64,000 nucleotides of DNA from Geothrix sp. (lineage in GTDB: Bacteria > Acidobacteriota > Holophagae > Holophagales > Holophagaceae): positions 170,232 through 234,231 of the forward strand of contig NZ_JAHRYQ010000002.1 of the NCBI RefSeq assembly GCF_020622065.1, given 5' to 3'. Made by a program: the position numbers and the translations under genes. Below the pieces are notes generated by a model. That model searched no databases, had not been told where the DNA came from, and saw only the letters and a list, made by a program, of their open reading frames with translations. Shown here piece after piece: positions 33,908 through 42,548 of the stretch (within the stretch, counting starts at the first letter, position 1; the number at the start of each line of letters is the position of its first letter).

Positions 33908-34696
33908 ATGTCAGCTCCCATCCGCTTCGAGGTCCGCGACCGGATCGCCACCCTCACGCTGGACCGCCCGGACAAGCTGAACGCGCTGATTCCGGAGATG
34001 AAGGAGGGCTTCGAGGAGGCCTTGGCGAAGGCCGCCGAGCCCGGCGTGAAGGTGCTGCTGCTGAGGGGCGCCGGGCGCGCGTTCTGCGCCGGGGGCGACA
34101 TCGGGTGGATGGCCCGGGCCCTCGCCGAGGGCCGCTGGACCGAGATGGAGGCTCTGCTGGATCTGGGCGCCACGGTGGCACATGGCCTGGCCACGCTGCC
34201 GAAGCCTGTCGTGGCTGTCGTGCAGGGGCCGGCCGCCGGGGCCGGCATGAGCCTGGCGCTCGGCGCGGATCTGCGCCTCGCCTCATCGGACGCCGCGTTC
34301 AGCATGGCCTTCGTGAAGATCGGCCTGCACCCGGACTGGGGCGGCAGCGTCATGCTGTCGCGCCTGGTGAACCCCGCCCAGGCTGGGGAACTCATGCTGC
34401 TCGGCGAGACCCTGACCGCCGAGCGCGCCCTGGCCCTGGGGCTCGTGAACCGCGTGGTGCCCCCGGACCAGCTCGAGGCGGCGGTGACGGCCCTGGGCCA
34501 GCGCCTCGCCGCCGGGCCTTCCGAGACCTTCGCCCGCATCAAGGCCACCCTCCTGCGGAACCAGGGACTGGATGCCGAGGGCCTGCGCGCCCGTCTCATG
34601 GCCGAGGGCGCCCAGATGAAGGCGGCCATGCGCCACGCCGATGCCGGCGAGGGCCTGGCCGCCTTCCTGGAGAAGCGCGCCCCCAGGTTCGCCTGA
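33908..34696 (+). CDS. Enoyl-CoA hydratase/isomerase (crotonase) family protein, PaaG-like
   Basis: A 262-residue cytosolic CoA-thioester enzyme. Oxyanion-hole motifs RAFCAGGDIGWMA and GPAAGAGMSLALGADLRLAS; then FSMAFVKIGLHPDWGGSVMLSRLV, where the Asp of PDWGG stands at the place used as catalytic acid by PaaG-type isomerases, in place of the Glu pair of true hydratases. The tail (MAEGAQMKAAMRHADAGEGLAAFLEKR) is typical. GGAG precedes ATG 33908. Whether it works in phenylacetate, fatty acid or other degradation cannot be told; no pathway partners are nearby. Confidence 0.88.
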   Translation: MSAPIRFEVRDRIATLTLDRPDKLNALIPEMKEGFEEALAKAAEPGVKVLLLRGAGRAFCAGGDIGWMARALAEGRWTEMEALLDLGATVAHGLATLPKPVVAVVQGPAAGAGMSLALGADLRLASSDAAFSMAFVKIGLHPDWGGSVMLSRLVNPAQAGELMLLGETLTAERALALGLVNRVVPPDQLEAAVTALGQRLAAGPSETFARIKATLLRNQGLDAEGLRARLMAEGAQMKAAMRHADAGEGLAAFLEKRAPRFA

Positions 34697-34749
34697 AGGC
34701 AAATCTGGACGGACCGCCGTCCTTGGGAAAAACCTCCCGGAGGTGTGGC

Positions 34750-35058
34750 ATGGTGGGATCCATGCCGACCGTCCTCACGATCTGCGCCGACTGCGAGCGC
34801 CAGGCCCTCCGGCACCCCAAGCGGGGCAAGGCCGTGGCCGAGGCGTTGACCTGCCTCACCAGACTCCTCCTCGGCCGGAAGCACCTCCAGGGTCTCCAGG
34901 TGGCCCGGGTGACCTGCCTTCGGAATTGTCCCTTCGGAAAGATCTGCGTGGCCTTGGCCCGCGGTGAGCGGGAGGTCCGGCACCACCTGGCGCCCGGTGA
35001 TGACCTCGATGCCGTGGCCGCCAAGCTCACGGGCACGGCCCGGGCAAGCAGGAGCTGA
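34750..35058 (+). CDS. Small cysteine-containing DUF1636-like metal-binding protein
   Basis: A 102-residue protein, LTICADCERQALRHPKRGKAVAEAL near the start and VTCLRNCPFGKICVALARGEREVRHHL in the second half. Five Cys in two clusters (CxxC and CxxxC-x4-C) fit DUF1636, described as predicted metal-binding and often found with cobalamin or metal-uptake genes. No such genes are adjacent. ATG 34750 has GGAGG six bases upstream; ATG 34762 would give a product nearer the family's usual start but lacks a site at proper distance. Confidence 0.65.
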   Translation: MVGSMPTVLTICADCERQALRHPKRGKAVAEALTCLTRLLLGRKHLQGLQVARVTCLRNCPFGKICVALARGEREVRHHLAPGDDLDAVAAKLTGTARASRS

Positions 35059-35074
35059 GGTCAGACGACAGGTC

Positions 35075-37888
35075 CTAGCGGCCACCGTCCGCGAGGAAGA
35101 GCGCCCGGGTGGCCTCGAGTTCCGTCCGGAGTTCCGGGGCCTGACGGCGCGGATCCTCCGTCGCCCGGGCCAGTTCCGCCAAGGCGGCCTCGCGCTGACC
35201 GGACCGGAACGCCTGCCAGGCCTTGGCGCGGTGGACATAGGGTGAGTTCGCTTCTTCGGCGGTGAGCGACGAAAGGCGCTTCTCGGCCTCCGCCACCTCA
35301 GGCCTGGGCTTGCGGATCAGGCACTCGGCGCTGGCGGCCTGGGCGTTCGCGCGGATCTCCGGCGTCACACCTGCCGGCAGGAGCTCCAGTACCTTCTGGT
35401 AGCCCGCCAGGGCCTGGCTGAACCGCTGCTGGAGCCGATCCACTTCCGCGCCGTAGAACCGGCATTCAGCCTCGACGGTCCGCAGGCCCGAGGCCTGCGC
35501 GAGATCCAGAGCCCGGCCGTGGAAGGAGGCGGAGGCGGACGAATCGCCCTTCATCAAGGCCAGGATCCCGAGGTTCCTCAGGCAGGTGACCTGCCCACCC
35601 TGGTCGCCCACCGACTGCCGGATCGCCAGGGCCGCCGTCAGGCGCCCCTCGGCCGCTGGGAGATCCCGGGCCATGAGGGCCACCACTCCCAGGTTGTTCA
35701 GCGCCAGGGCCTCGCCCCACCGATTCCCGAGTCCCTGCTGAAGGTTGAGGTTGTTCCGGTAGAGGGCCTCCGCCCGCCCAAGATCGCCCCGCTTGAGGGC
35801 GAGGTTCGCCAGGTTGTTCTGGGCCAGCGACAGATACACCTTGTCCCCGGTCTGCTGGCTGAGCCTGAGCGAGCGGTCATAGAACTCAGCGGCCTCCGCG
35901 TACTTGCCTCGTTCGGCGGCGATGAGGCCCAGGTGGTTGTAGGCGATGGTCTCCCCATCCCGGTCGCCGATGGCCTGGGCCAGGGCCAGGGTGGCCTCCC
36001 GCAGTTTCTGGGATTCATCGAGGTGCCCGAGATCCTTGGCCAGGTAGGCCTTCAGGCCCAGGGCGCGCCCCTCGGCCCAGCGGTCCCCCGTGGCCTTGGC
36101 GGACATGAGGGCCCAGTTGGCAACCGCCGGTGCCTGGTCCCGGCCCAAGCGGCGCAGGCACGCGGCGTAACCCGACACGGCGCTGGAGAAGGAGGGCGCC
36201 TTCAGGGAGGCCTCCCGGAGGTAGGCTTCACTGCCCTTGAAGTCCCCCTTCAGGAAGCGCGCCTTCCCCTCGGCATAGAGAGCGAAGACTTCCGGGGGGA
36301 CCGGCTCGTTCTGCACCGCACTGGAGCGGAGGGGATCCACCTTGTGGAGCAGGTCGTGAGCCGCCGGATCCACCAGGGCGTAGGGGGCGAAGGCTCCCTG
36401 CTGGGGAGCCTTCGCGACACCCGAGAACCGGGTCCGCCCCGCGCCATCCACCAGCTCATAGGTCAGCAGGTTCACGCCCGCCGCAGGATCCCGGCTCAGC
36501 GCCCCCCTGAGGAAGAGGTGGGCGCCCAGGGCATTCGCGATCCGGGGCTGGCTGGCCGGATCCATGGCCTCCGCCGGGGAGATCCGCAGGTTGGACATCA
36601 CCCGGGCCACGGACTCGGGCTCCACCACGGCCATGTGGGGCGATCCCTGCAGCGCCGTGGAGAGCAGTTCCGTCATGCCCACGCCCACTTGGGCGTCCAG
36701 GGCCGGATCTCCCGTATCGTTGCGGATCGGCATGACCGCCATGCGGGGGGGATGTTCCTTCACGAGGTCCGCGATGATGCTGCGGCCGAACAGGTAGTAG
36801 CCCAGCCCAAGCACCAGGCCGAGCGCCGCCAGGGCGCCTCCCACCCACCAGGCCGCTGGATTCCCGGCCAGCTGCCGGCCGAGATTCTCCGCCACCTGAC
36901 GGCTCGTCGGCCGCTGATCCGGATCCTTGTGAAGCATTGCCCGCAGCAGGGCCCCCACCTGCCGGGGAAGCCCTCGACCCCGCAGCGACCTGATCTGCCC
37001 CTCGATGGTGGCCGCCATCCTGGCCTGGCCTTCGCCCGGAAAGGGGTAGTCCCCCAGCAGCAGCTCCCAGGCCACCACGCCCAGGGAGAACACATCGCTG
37101 GGCGGGCCGACGCGCTTCCCCCGCATCTGCTCGGGCGACGCATAGGTGGGGCTGCCCATGAAGACACCCGCCTCCGTCATCTCGCCCCAGGAGGAGGGAG
37201 AAGGAGAGGGCGAATCCTGTGAGGCCTCCACCCGGGTCCTCCCTCCTTCGCCCTCGGAGGGGGAAACGACCAGGGTGGGGCCGTCTCCCGAAGCCTCCGC
37301 CAGGCCTGAGAGGTTCGGGACATTCCCGGTCGGATCATTCCCCTGGACCGTGGTGGAATCCACCAGCCTCGCAAGGCCGAAGTCCAGGACCTTCACCTGT
37401 CCCGCGGCATCGACCATCACATTGCTGGGCTTCAGGTCGCGGTGGACGATCCCCTTGGCGTGGGCCGCCTCCAGGGCATAAGCGATGGCCCTGAGAATCT
37501 GCAGCTTCCGGCGGAGGTCCAGCCCCGCCGCCAGCTTGGAGAGGGTCTCCCCCTCGATGAACTCCATGGCGATGAAGGCGCTTCCCCGCGCTTCCACCCA
37601 ATCGTGCACCTGGCAGACATTCCGGTGGTTGAGCTGGGCCAGGGCCATGGCCTCCCGGCGGAAGCGCGCCGTGGCGGCCGCCTTCCCGTGGTCTCCCAGA
37701 CGGATCGACTTGAGGGCCACCTTCCGCTCGAGCACCGGATCCCAGGCCAGATACACCGCCCCCATGCCCCCCTGGCCGAGGAGCGCTTGCACATGGAAGC
37801 GGCCGACCTGGGCCCCGGGGGCGAGCGTACCGGCCCTGAGAGGCCTTGGAAGCTCCGAATCCGAGGGCGATGGCGTCGCGATCTGCAT
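35075..37888 (-). CDS. Ser/Thr protein kinase with membrane anchor and C-terminal TPR array
   Basis: A 937-residue Hanks-type kinase. Kinase domain about 25-315: glycine loop LLGQGGMGAVYLAW, VALK Lys, HRDLKPSN (D151), DFG (D169), GSPTYASPEQ (E253), DVFSLGVVAWELL. One membrane helix near 340-365 (WWVGGALAALGLVLGLGYYLF). An exported middle domain of TolB/FlgO-like appearance (MAVMPIRNDTGDPALDAQVGVGMTELLSTALQG) precedes many TPRs (about 520-900; AYNHLGLIAAERGKYAEAAEFYDRSL, LALNNLGVVALMARDLPAAEGRL). The activation segment is 84 residues from DFG to SPE, far longer than usual. Third gene after the transketolase and PH-like genes on the same strand. Confidence 0.92.
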   Translation of the reverse strand: MQIATPSPSDSELPRPLRAGTLAPGAQVGRFHVQALLGQGGMGAVYLAWDPVLERKVALKSIRLGDHGKAAATARFRREAMALAQLNHRNVCQVHDWVEARGSAFIAMEFIEGETLSKLAAGLDLRRKLQILRAIAYALEAAHAKGIVHRDLKPSNVMVDAAGQVKVLDFGLARLVDSTTVQGNDPTGNVPNLSGLAEASGDGPTLVVSPSEGEGGRTRVEASQDSPSPSPSSWGEMTEAGVFMGSPTYASPEQMRGKRVGPPSDVFSLGVVAWELLLGDYPFPGEGQARMAATIEGQIRSLRGRGLPRQVGALLRAMLHKDPDQRPTSRQVAENLGRQLAGNPAAWWVGGALAALGLVLGLGYYLFGRSIIADLVKEHPPRMAVMPIRNDTGDPALDAQVGVGMTELLSTALQGSPHMAVVEPESVARVMSNLRISPAEAMDPASQPRIANALGAHLFLRGALSRDPAAGVNLLTYELVDGAGRTRFSGVAKAPQQGAFAPYALVDPAAHDLLHKVDPLRSSAVQNEPVPPEVFALYAEGKARFLKGDFKGSEAYLREASLKAPSFSSAVSGYAACLRRLGRDQAPAVANWALMSAKATGDRWAEGRALGLKAYLAKDLGHLDESQKLREATLALAQAIGDRDGETIAYNHLGLIAAERGKYAEAAEFYDRSLRLSQQTGDKVYLSLAQNNLANLALKRGDLGRAEALYRNNLNLQQGLGNRWGEALALNNLGVVALMARDLPAAEGRLTAALAIRQSVGDQGGQVTCLRNLGILALMKGDSSASASFHGRALDLAQASGLRTVEAECRFYGAEVDRLQQRFSQALAGYQKVLELLPAGVTPEIRANAQAASAECLIRKPRPEVAEAEKRLSSLTAEEANSPYVHRAKAWQAFRSGQREAALAELARATEDPRRQAPELRTELEATRALFLADGGR

Positions 37889-37935
37889 GGTCGGGCCTGA
37901 AGGAAGGGGCCGGTGGGAAGGGTGCCGGTCTCCCC

Positions 37936-38238
37936 TTACCTCATGCCCCGGCTTTGGGCCGCTTCGATGAGTTCCTTGATGCGGCGGGCATCGGCCTTGG
38001 TGTGGCCATGGCTGGTGAGGGGGTCGCTGCCGCCGGTGCTCTCGACGGTGATGTCGGACCAGAGCAGACCGGTCTCGATGCGGACGCTGGCCACCTTCGA
38101 CAGGTGGATGCTGATCTCGTTCACCGTGAACCAGGCGCGCTTGCGGCGGACCACGGCGGTGTCCGTCACCTCGATGACGGTTGTGAACAGGTGGTTGCCC
38201 TGGGTCCAGCGGCTGGCCTTGAAGGTCTCGGTGGCCAT
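37936..38238 (-). CDS. Small PH-like domain protein
   Basis: A 100-residue soluble protein dominated by alternating strands (HLFTTVIEVTDTAVVRRKRA, ISIHLSKVASVRIETGLLWSDITVES) and closed by a helix (TKADARRIKELIEAAQ), the outline of a bacterial PH (bPH) domain. No membrane helix. The start shares a base with the transketolase stop (TGATG), so it is translationally coupled, and the kinase gene begins 47 bases downstream. Bacterial PH domains bind proteins or lipids; no function is known here. Confidence 0.6.
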   Translation of the reverse strand: MATETFKASRWTQGNHLFTTVIEVTDTAVVRRKRAWFTVNEISIHLSKVASVRIETGLLWSDITVESTGGSDPLTSHGHTKADARRIKELIEAAQSRGMR

Positions 38239-39212
38239 CAGAGGGCCCCCTTCGCAGCGGCGGCCACGGCCTGGGGCGTGATGCCGTAGGCCTCCAGCAG
38301 CTTCTCGGGCTTGCCGCTCTGGCCGAACTGATCCTGCACACCCACCCGGCGCAAAGGCATGGGATGGGCCTCGGAGAGGATCTCCGCCACCACGCCGCCC
38401 AGGCCGCCGTGGGACTGGTGCTCCTCGCAGGTGACGACGGCCTTGTGGGTCCTCGCCAGGTCCAACAGGGTCTCGCGGTCGAAGGGCTTGATCGTGGGGC
38501 TGTGCAGCACGGTGGCCTCGATGCCTTCGGCGGCCAGCAGGTCCGCGGCGTCGAGGCAGATGGAGGTGCCCAGGCCGCAGCCCACCAGCAGCACATCCTT
38601 GCCGGTGCTGGGCCGCATCACCACGGCCTTGCCGATCTGGAAGCGGTAGTCCTCGGAGTGGATGCGGGGGAACTTGTCCCGGGTGAGGCGGACATAGACG
38701 GGCCCGTGGTGGGCATAGGCCGCACGGATTGCCTGCCGGGTCTCGAGGGCGTCGGCCGGAGAGATGACAGTCATGCCGGGGATCATGCGCATGAGGGCCA
38801 GGTCCTCCAGGCACTGGTGGGTACCGCCGTCTTCGCCCACGGTGAGCCCTGCGTGGGTGGCCACAATCTTCACATTCTGGTGACCCACGCCCACGGCCTG
38901 GCGCACGAATTCATAGGCCCGACCCGTGGCGAACATGGCGAAGGTGCTCACAAAGGGCACCACGCCCGTGGTGCTGGCCCCGGCCGCAGCGGCCACCATG
39001 CCCTGCTCAGCGGCGCCCATGTTGAAAAAGCGTTCGGGAAAAGCCTTGGCGAACTTGCTGGTGCGGGTGGAGCCGGCCAGATCGGCGTCAAAGACCACGA
39101 GGTTGGCACCCTCGTTCCCCAGTTCCACCAGGGTGTCGCCGTAGGCGTCCCGCAGGCTGTCCATCACCCCACCCGCCCTGCCGCCCACGCCCGCCGTTTC
39201 CGCACCCGCCAT
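38238..39212 (-). CDS. Transketolase C-terminal subunit (split type)
   Basis: A 324-residue protein holding only the pyrimidine-binding and C-terminal domains of transketolase/DXPS-type enzymes: RDAYGDTLVELGNEGANLVVFDADLAGST, FNMGAAEQGMVAAAAG with the cofactor-activating Glu, FVRQAVGVGHQNVKIVATHAGLTVGEDGGTHQ, and TCEEHQSHGGLGGVVAEIL. Split transketolases need an N-terminal, ThDP-phosphate-binding subunit, normally the adjacent upstream gene; here the upstream gene is the divergent hrpB. ATG 39212 has GGGAG six bases upstream; ATG 39164 (MDSLRDAYG) is closer to the usual start. First gene of a likely three-gene operon. Confidence 0.88.
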   Translation of the reverse strand: MAGAETAGVGGRAGGVMDSLRDAYGDTLVELGNEGANLVVFDADLAGSTRTSKFAKAFPERFFNMGAAEQGMVAAAAGASTTGVVPFVSTFAMFATGRAYEFVRQAVGVGHQNVKIVATHAGLTVGEDGGTHQCLEDLALMRMIPGMTVISPADALETRQAIRAAYAHHGPVYVRLTRDKFPRIHSEDYRFQIGKAVVMRPSTGKDVLLVGCGLGTSICLDAADLLAAEGIEATVLHSPTIKPFDRETLLDLARTHKAVVTCEEHQSHGGLGGVVAEILSEAHPMPLRRVGVQDQFGQSGKPEKLLEAYGITPQAVAAAAKGAL

Positions 39213-39275
39213 GATCACTCCCGTCGAAGCCTCCATTCTACGCGAAGGAAGGTCACCGCCGCTGCCTTGCGCCGC

Positions 39276-39304
39276 ATGGCAGATCGTCAAGGGCGGTCTG
39301 CCAT
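39276..39304. promoter_or_regulatory. Perfect 8-base dyad between transketolase subunit and hrpB
   Basis: ATGGCAGA (39276-39283) and TCTGCCAT (39297-39304), perfect inverted arms 13 bases apart, in the 110-base divergent gap. Arm centres are about 21 bases apart, two helical turns, as for a dimeric regulator. It could equally be a 5' hairpin of hrpB, whose ATG is 19 bases later. Confidence 0.45.
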
Positions 39305-39322
39305 ATCCGATAGGCTGAATGG

Positions 39323-41791
39323 ATGCGTTCAGCCCTCCCCATCGACCCTCTGCTACCCCAGATCGTGGACAGCCTGCACGGAAACCCGAATCTGGTGCTA
39401 CAGGCGGACCCCGGCGCAGGCAAGACCACGCGGGTGCCCCCGGCCCTGCTGGAGGCCGGCCTGCTGGGGAATGGCGAGTGCTGGATTCTCGAGCCCCGCC
39501 GTCTGGCGGCCCGTCTCGCCGCCACCCGGGTGGCCGAGGAACTGGGCGAGCCCCTGGGACAACGGGCAGGCTACGCGGTGCGCTTCGAGCAGAAGGTCTC
39601 GAAGACCACGCGCCTGCGCTTCGTCACCGAAGGCCTCCTGCTGCGCCGCCTGCACGGCGACCCGTTCCTGAAGGGCATCGCCGCCGTCGTGCTGGACGAG
39701 TTCCACGAGCGGCACCTGCATACGGACCTGGGTCTCACGCTGCTGCGGCGTCTCCAGCGTACCGCGCGCCCCGACCTGAAGCTGCTGGTCATGTCCGCCA
39801 CGCTGGATCCGGGCCCGGTAGCCGTCTACCTCAATTCGCCCGTGATGAAGAGCGAGGGCCGGGCCTTCCCCGTGACCACGACCTTCCTGCCGCGGCCCGA
39901 TGATCGCCCCCTCGAGCAACAGGTGGCCGAGGCCCTGGACTGTCTCTATGGCGAAGGACTCCGCGGCCACACGCTGGTCTTTCTCCCGGGAGCCGCGGAG
40001 ATCCGGGCCTGCCTGAGGGGTTGCGAGGCCGTGGCTGCGCGGCGGGGGCTGAGCCTGCGCCCCCTCCACGGCGAGCTGTCACCGGACGCCCAAGCCCATG
40101 CGCTGGAAGTCAGCAGCGCGCCCAAGGTCATCCTCAGCACCAATGTGGCAGAGAGCTCTGTGACGCTGGACGGCATCGACGCCGTGGTGGATTCGGGGCT
40201 GGGCCGGGAAGCCTCCCACTCGCCCTGGTCGGGCATCTCGGGCCTGCGCACCGTCCGCATCAGCCAGGCCCGCTGCACCCAGCGCACGGGGCGCGCGGGC
40301 CGCACCGGGCCCGGCCGCTGCCTGCGCCTCTACACCGAAGCCGACTTCGGCGCCCGGCCTGCCTTCGACGCGCCAGAACTGCAGCGCTCGGATCTGGCGG
40401 AGCCCCTGCTCGCCCTGCACGGCCTGGGCCTCGCCGAGCCGCGGGACCTGGACTGGTTCGAGGCGCCGCCGGAGGCCGCCGTGGCCTCGGCGGAAACCCT
40501 GCTCACCCGCCTTGGTGCGCTGGAGCACGGACACCTCAGCGCCATCGGCCGGCGCATGGCCGACCTGCCCCTGCACCCTCGCCTGGCCCGGCTGGCCATC
40601 GCCGGAAGCGACCTCAACATCCCGCAGCTGGCCCTGCGCGCCTCGGCTCTGCTGGAGACCGGCAACCTCTCCGCGCGGCAGGGGCTCGATCGAACACCCG
40701 TGAAGACCGGCCACGGCGCGGACTCGGACCTGCTGTTGCGCCTCGACCAGTTCGAGGAGGCGGAGGCCGCGGGCTTCGGGGCAGGCGCCTGCCGGGCCGC
40801 GGGGCTGGATGCCTCGGCCATCCACCGCGCCAAGCGGGCCGTGCAGTCCCTGTCGCGCTTCCTGCCCTCGCCTGCCGAGCCGGCAGACGCCGAGGCGCGC
40901 CTGCTGAAGGCGCTGCTTTGGGCCTACCCGGACCGCGTGGGGCAGCTCTCCGCCAATGGCACCTGCGCTTTTGCGGGGGGTGGGGGCGCGAAGCTGGATC
41001 CGGCCTCCCGCATCCGGCGACCGGGCCTGATCCTCGCCCTGGAGGCCGAGGCCGTGAAGCAGGGCACCGGGGGGCAGACCCTCATCCGCCTCGCCTCCCG
41101 CTGCGAGGCCGACTGGCTGCTGGAGGCCTTCCCCGAGCGCCTGGAGGACACGGACGAGGTCCTGTTCAACGCGGCGGCCGGCCGCGTGGAGCGGCGCTCA
41201 GAGATCCGCTACGACGGCCTGGCCATCGACGCGAGCCGCGGTCCCGCCGATCCCTCGGATGCCCGGGTGGCCCTCCTGCTGGCCGAGGCCCTCCGGGAGC
41301 GGCCCCTCGATGAAGTTCCGGCGCGCCTCCTGGCCCGGCTGGCCTTCCTGCGCCGGCATCGCGCGGATCTTGATCTGCCCGAAGATCTGCTGGGCCCCTT
41401 GCTGGCGGGCGCCTGCGCGGGACGGACCACCCTGCGCGAGGTCCAGGATGTGGATTGGCCCAGGGCCCTCCGCCAGGCCTTTCCGGCGGAAACCCTGCGC
41501 CTTCTGGACGCCTGGGCGCCCGAAGCCATCCAGCTGCCCAGGGGCCGGCCTACCAAGGTCCACTACGAGGATGACCCGCCCTGGATCGCCTCCCGGCTCC
41601 AGGATTTCTGGGGCCTGAAGAAGAGCCCCGCCGTGGCCGGGGGTGCCGTGCCCCTGGTGCTGCATCTGCTGGCCCCCAACATGCGGGCCGTGCAGGTCAC
41701 CACCGATCTCGCGGGCTTCTGGCAGCGGGTCTACAAGGAACTGCGACCGGGCCTGTCGCGGCGGTACCCCAAGCATCATTGGCCGGAGTAG
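39323..41791 (+). CDS. hrpB: ATP-dependent RNA helicase HrpB
   Basis: An 822-residue DEAH-type helicase. Walker A ADPGAGKTT, motif Ia LEPRRLAARLAA, motif II DEFHER (HrpB-typical variant of DEAH), SAT motif VMSATLDPG, FLPGAAEI, NVAESSVTLDGI and the arginine-finger motif QRTGRAGRTGPG. The winged-helix/ratchet region and the HrpB C-terminal domain end in HLLAPNMRAVQVTTDLAGFW and RPGLSRRYPKHHWPE, a strong HrpB fingerprint. Full family length. Its RNA target is unknown in most bacteria. It converges on the aldolase gene with two bases between stops. Confidence 0.95.
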   Translation: MRSALPIDPLLPQIVDSLHGNPNLVLQADPGAGKTTRVPPALLEAGLLGNGECWILEPRRLAARLAATRVAEELGEPLGQRAGYAVRFEQKVSKTTRLRFVTEGLLLRRLHGDPFLKGIAAVVLDEFHERHLHTDLGLTLLRRLQRTARPDLKLLVMSATLDPGPVAVYLNSPVMKSEGRAFPVTTTFLPRPDDRPLEQQVAEALDCLYGEGLRGHTLVFLPGAAEIRACLRGCEAVAARRGLSLRPLHGELSPDAQAHALEVSSAPKVILSTNVAESSVTLDGIDAVVDSGLGREASHSPWSGISGLRTVRISQARCTQRTGRAGRTGPGRCLRLYTEADFGARPAFDAPELQRSDLAEPLLALHGLGLAEPRDLDWFEAPPEAAVASAETLLTRLGALEHGHLSAIGRRMADLPLHPRLARLAIAGSDLNIPQLALRASALLETGNLSARQGLDRTPVKTGHGADSDLLLRLDQFEEAEAAGFGAGACRAAGLDASAIHRAKRAVQSLSRFLPSPAEPADAEARLLKALLWAYPDRVGQLSANGTCAFAGGGGAKLDPASRIRRPGLILALEAEAVKQGTGGQTLIRLASRCEADWLLEAFPERLEDTDEVLFNAAAGRVERRSEIRYDGLAIDASRGPADPSDARVALLLAEALRERPLDEVPARLLARLAFLRRHRADLDLPEDLLGPLLAGACAGRTTLREVQDVDWPRALRQAFPAETLRLLDAWAPEAIQLPRGRPTKVHYEDDPPWIASRLQDFWGLKKSPAVAGGAVPLVLHLLAPNMRAVQVTTDLAGFWQRVYKELRPGLSRRYPKHHWPE

Positions 41792-41793
41792 CT

Positions 41794-42480
41794 TCAGCCC
41801 CGGAGTTCCGCCAGCAGCTCCCGCGCTCCGGCCTCCAGCAGGGTGCCGTCCAGGCCCGCCGCCAGCAGCGTGAAGCCCGCGGCCTCATGGGTCCGAATCT
41901 CCGCTGCGGTCATGCGGAAGATGCCGAGGGGCATGCGGGCCTCCCGGCAGGTGCGGGCCAGGGTGGCCACGGCGCCCCGGAAGTCGGGATGGTCGAACTG
42001 CTCGGCGATCCCCAGGCTGGCGCTCAAGTCGTAGGGGCCCACGAAGACGGCGTCCACTCCCGCCACTCCCACGATGGCCTGGATGTTCGCCAGCGCCTCC
42101 CGGGATTCGGCCTGCACCACCACCAGGCCGCGGCCGCGCACGGCGCGGACGGCGGCTTCCGCCTGGGCCGCCGTGTCCACATGGGGCACGATGAGGCCGG
42201 CCGCCCCGCAGGAGGCCGCATCGGCGAGGACTTCCGGCTCCAGGGAGGGCACCCGCAGCAGGCAGGGCACGGCGCCAGCGCCAGCCCCGGCCCGGGCAAG
42301 GGCGGCCAGGGTGCGCGAGGTCTCAGCCGGGCCGAAGCCACCGTGCTCACCGTCGAGGAACAGCCAGTCGAAGCCCTGGCCGGCCAGGCGCAGGGCCACC
42401 TCGGGCCGGGGAATCTGGACGAGGGTGCCCAGCAGGCGCTCGCCGGCGCGGAGGCGGTCGTGAAAGGGGGGGCGGGCCAT
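41794..42480 (-). CDS. HpcH/HpaI-family aldolase, internally shortened
   Basis: A 228-residue class II aldolase-type protein of the pyruvate/PEP-dependent superfamily. The catalytic His is in LDGEHGGFGP; substrate Arg in LLRVPS; metal ligands Glu in VVVQAES and Asp in VDAVFVGPYDLSASLG. Usual members have 250-267 residues, with a segment of the type ARYPPxGxRG between the PHV and QxE motifs. That segment is absent here: the text runs directly from VDTAAQAEAAVRAVRGRGL to VVVQAES. Catalytic residues are kept, so it may be active with an altered pocket. GGGAGG is seven bases before the ATG. Natural substrate unknown. Confidence 0.85.
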   Translation of the reverse strand: MARPPFHDRLRAGERLLGTLVQIPRPEVALRLAGQGFDWLFLDGEHGGFGPAETSRTLAALARAGAGAGAVPCLLRVPSLEPEVLADAASCGAAGLIVPHVDTAAQAEAAVRAVRGRGLVVVQAESREALANIQAIVGVAGVDAVFVGPYDLSASLGIAEQFDHPDFRGAVATLARTCREARMPLGIFRMTAAEIRTHEAAGFTLLAAGLDGTLLEAGARELLAELRG

Positions 42481-42548
42481 GGCATACCTCCCTGCCAGCT
42501 TGAACTGGACCGGATCCCGGAGGGAGGCTTTCGAGCTACTTTGGAACC

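Noticed and set aside
35519..37222. A 567-codon open frame antisense to the kinase-TPR gene
   Set aside because: Composition is Gly/Arg/Gln/His-rich as in other shadows, and the minus-strand kinase motifs are unambiguous.
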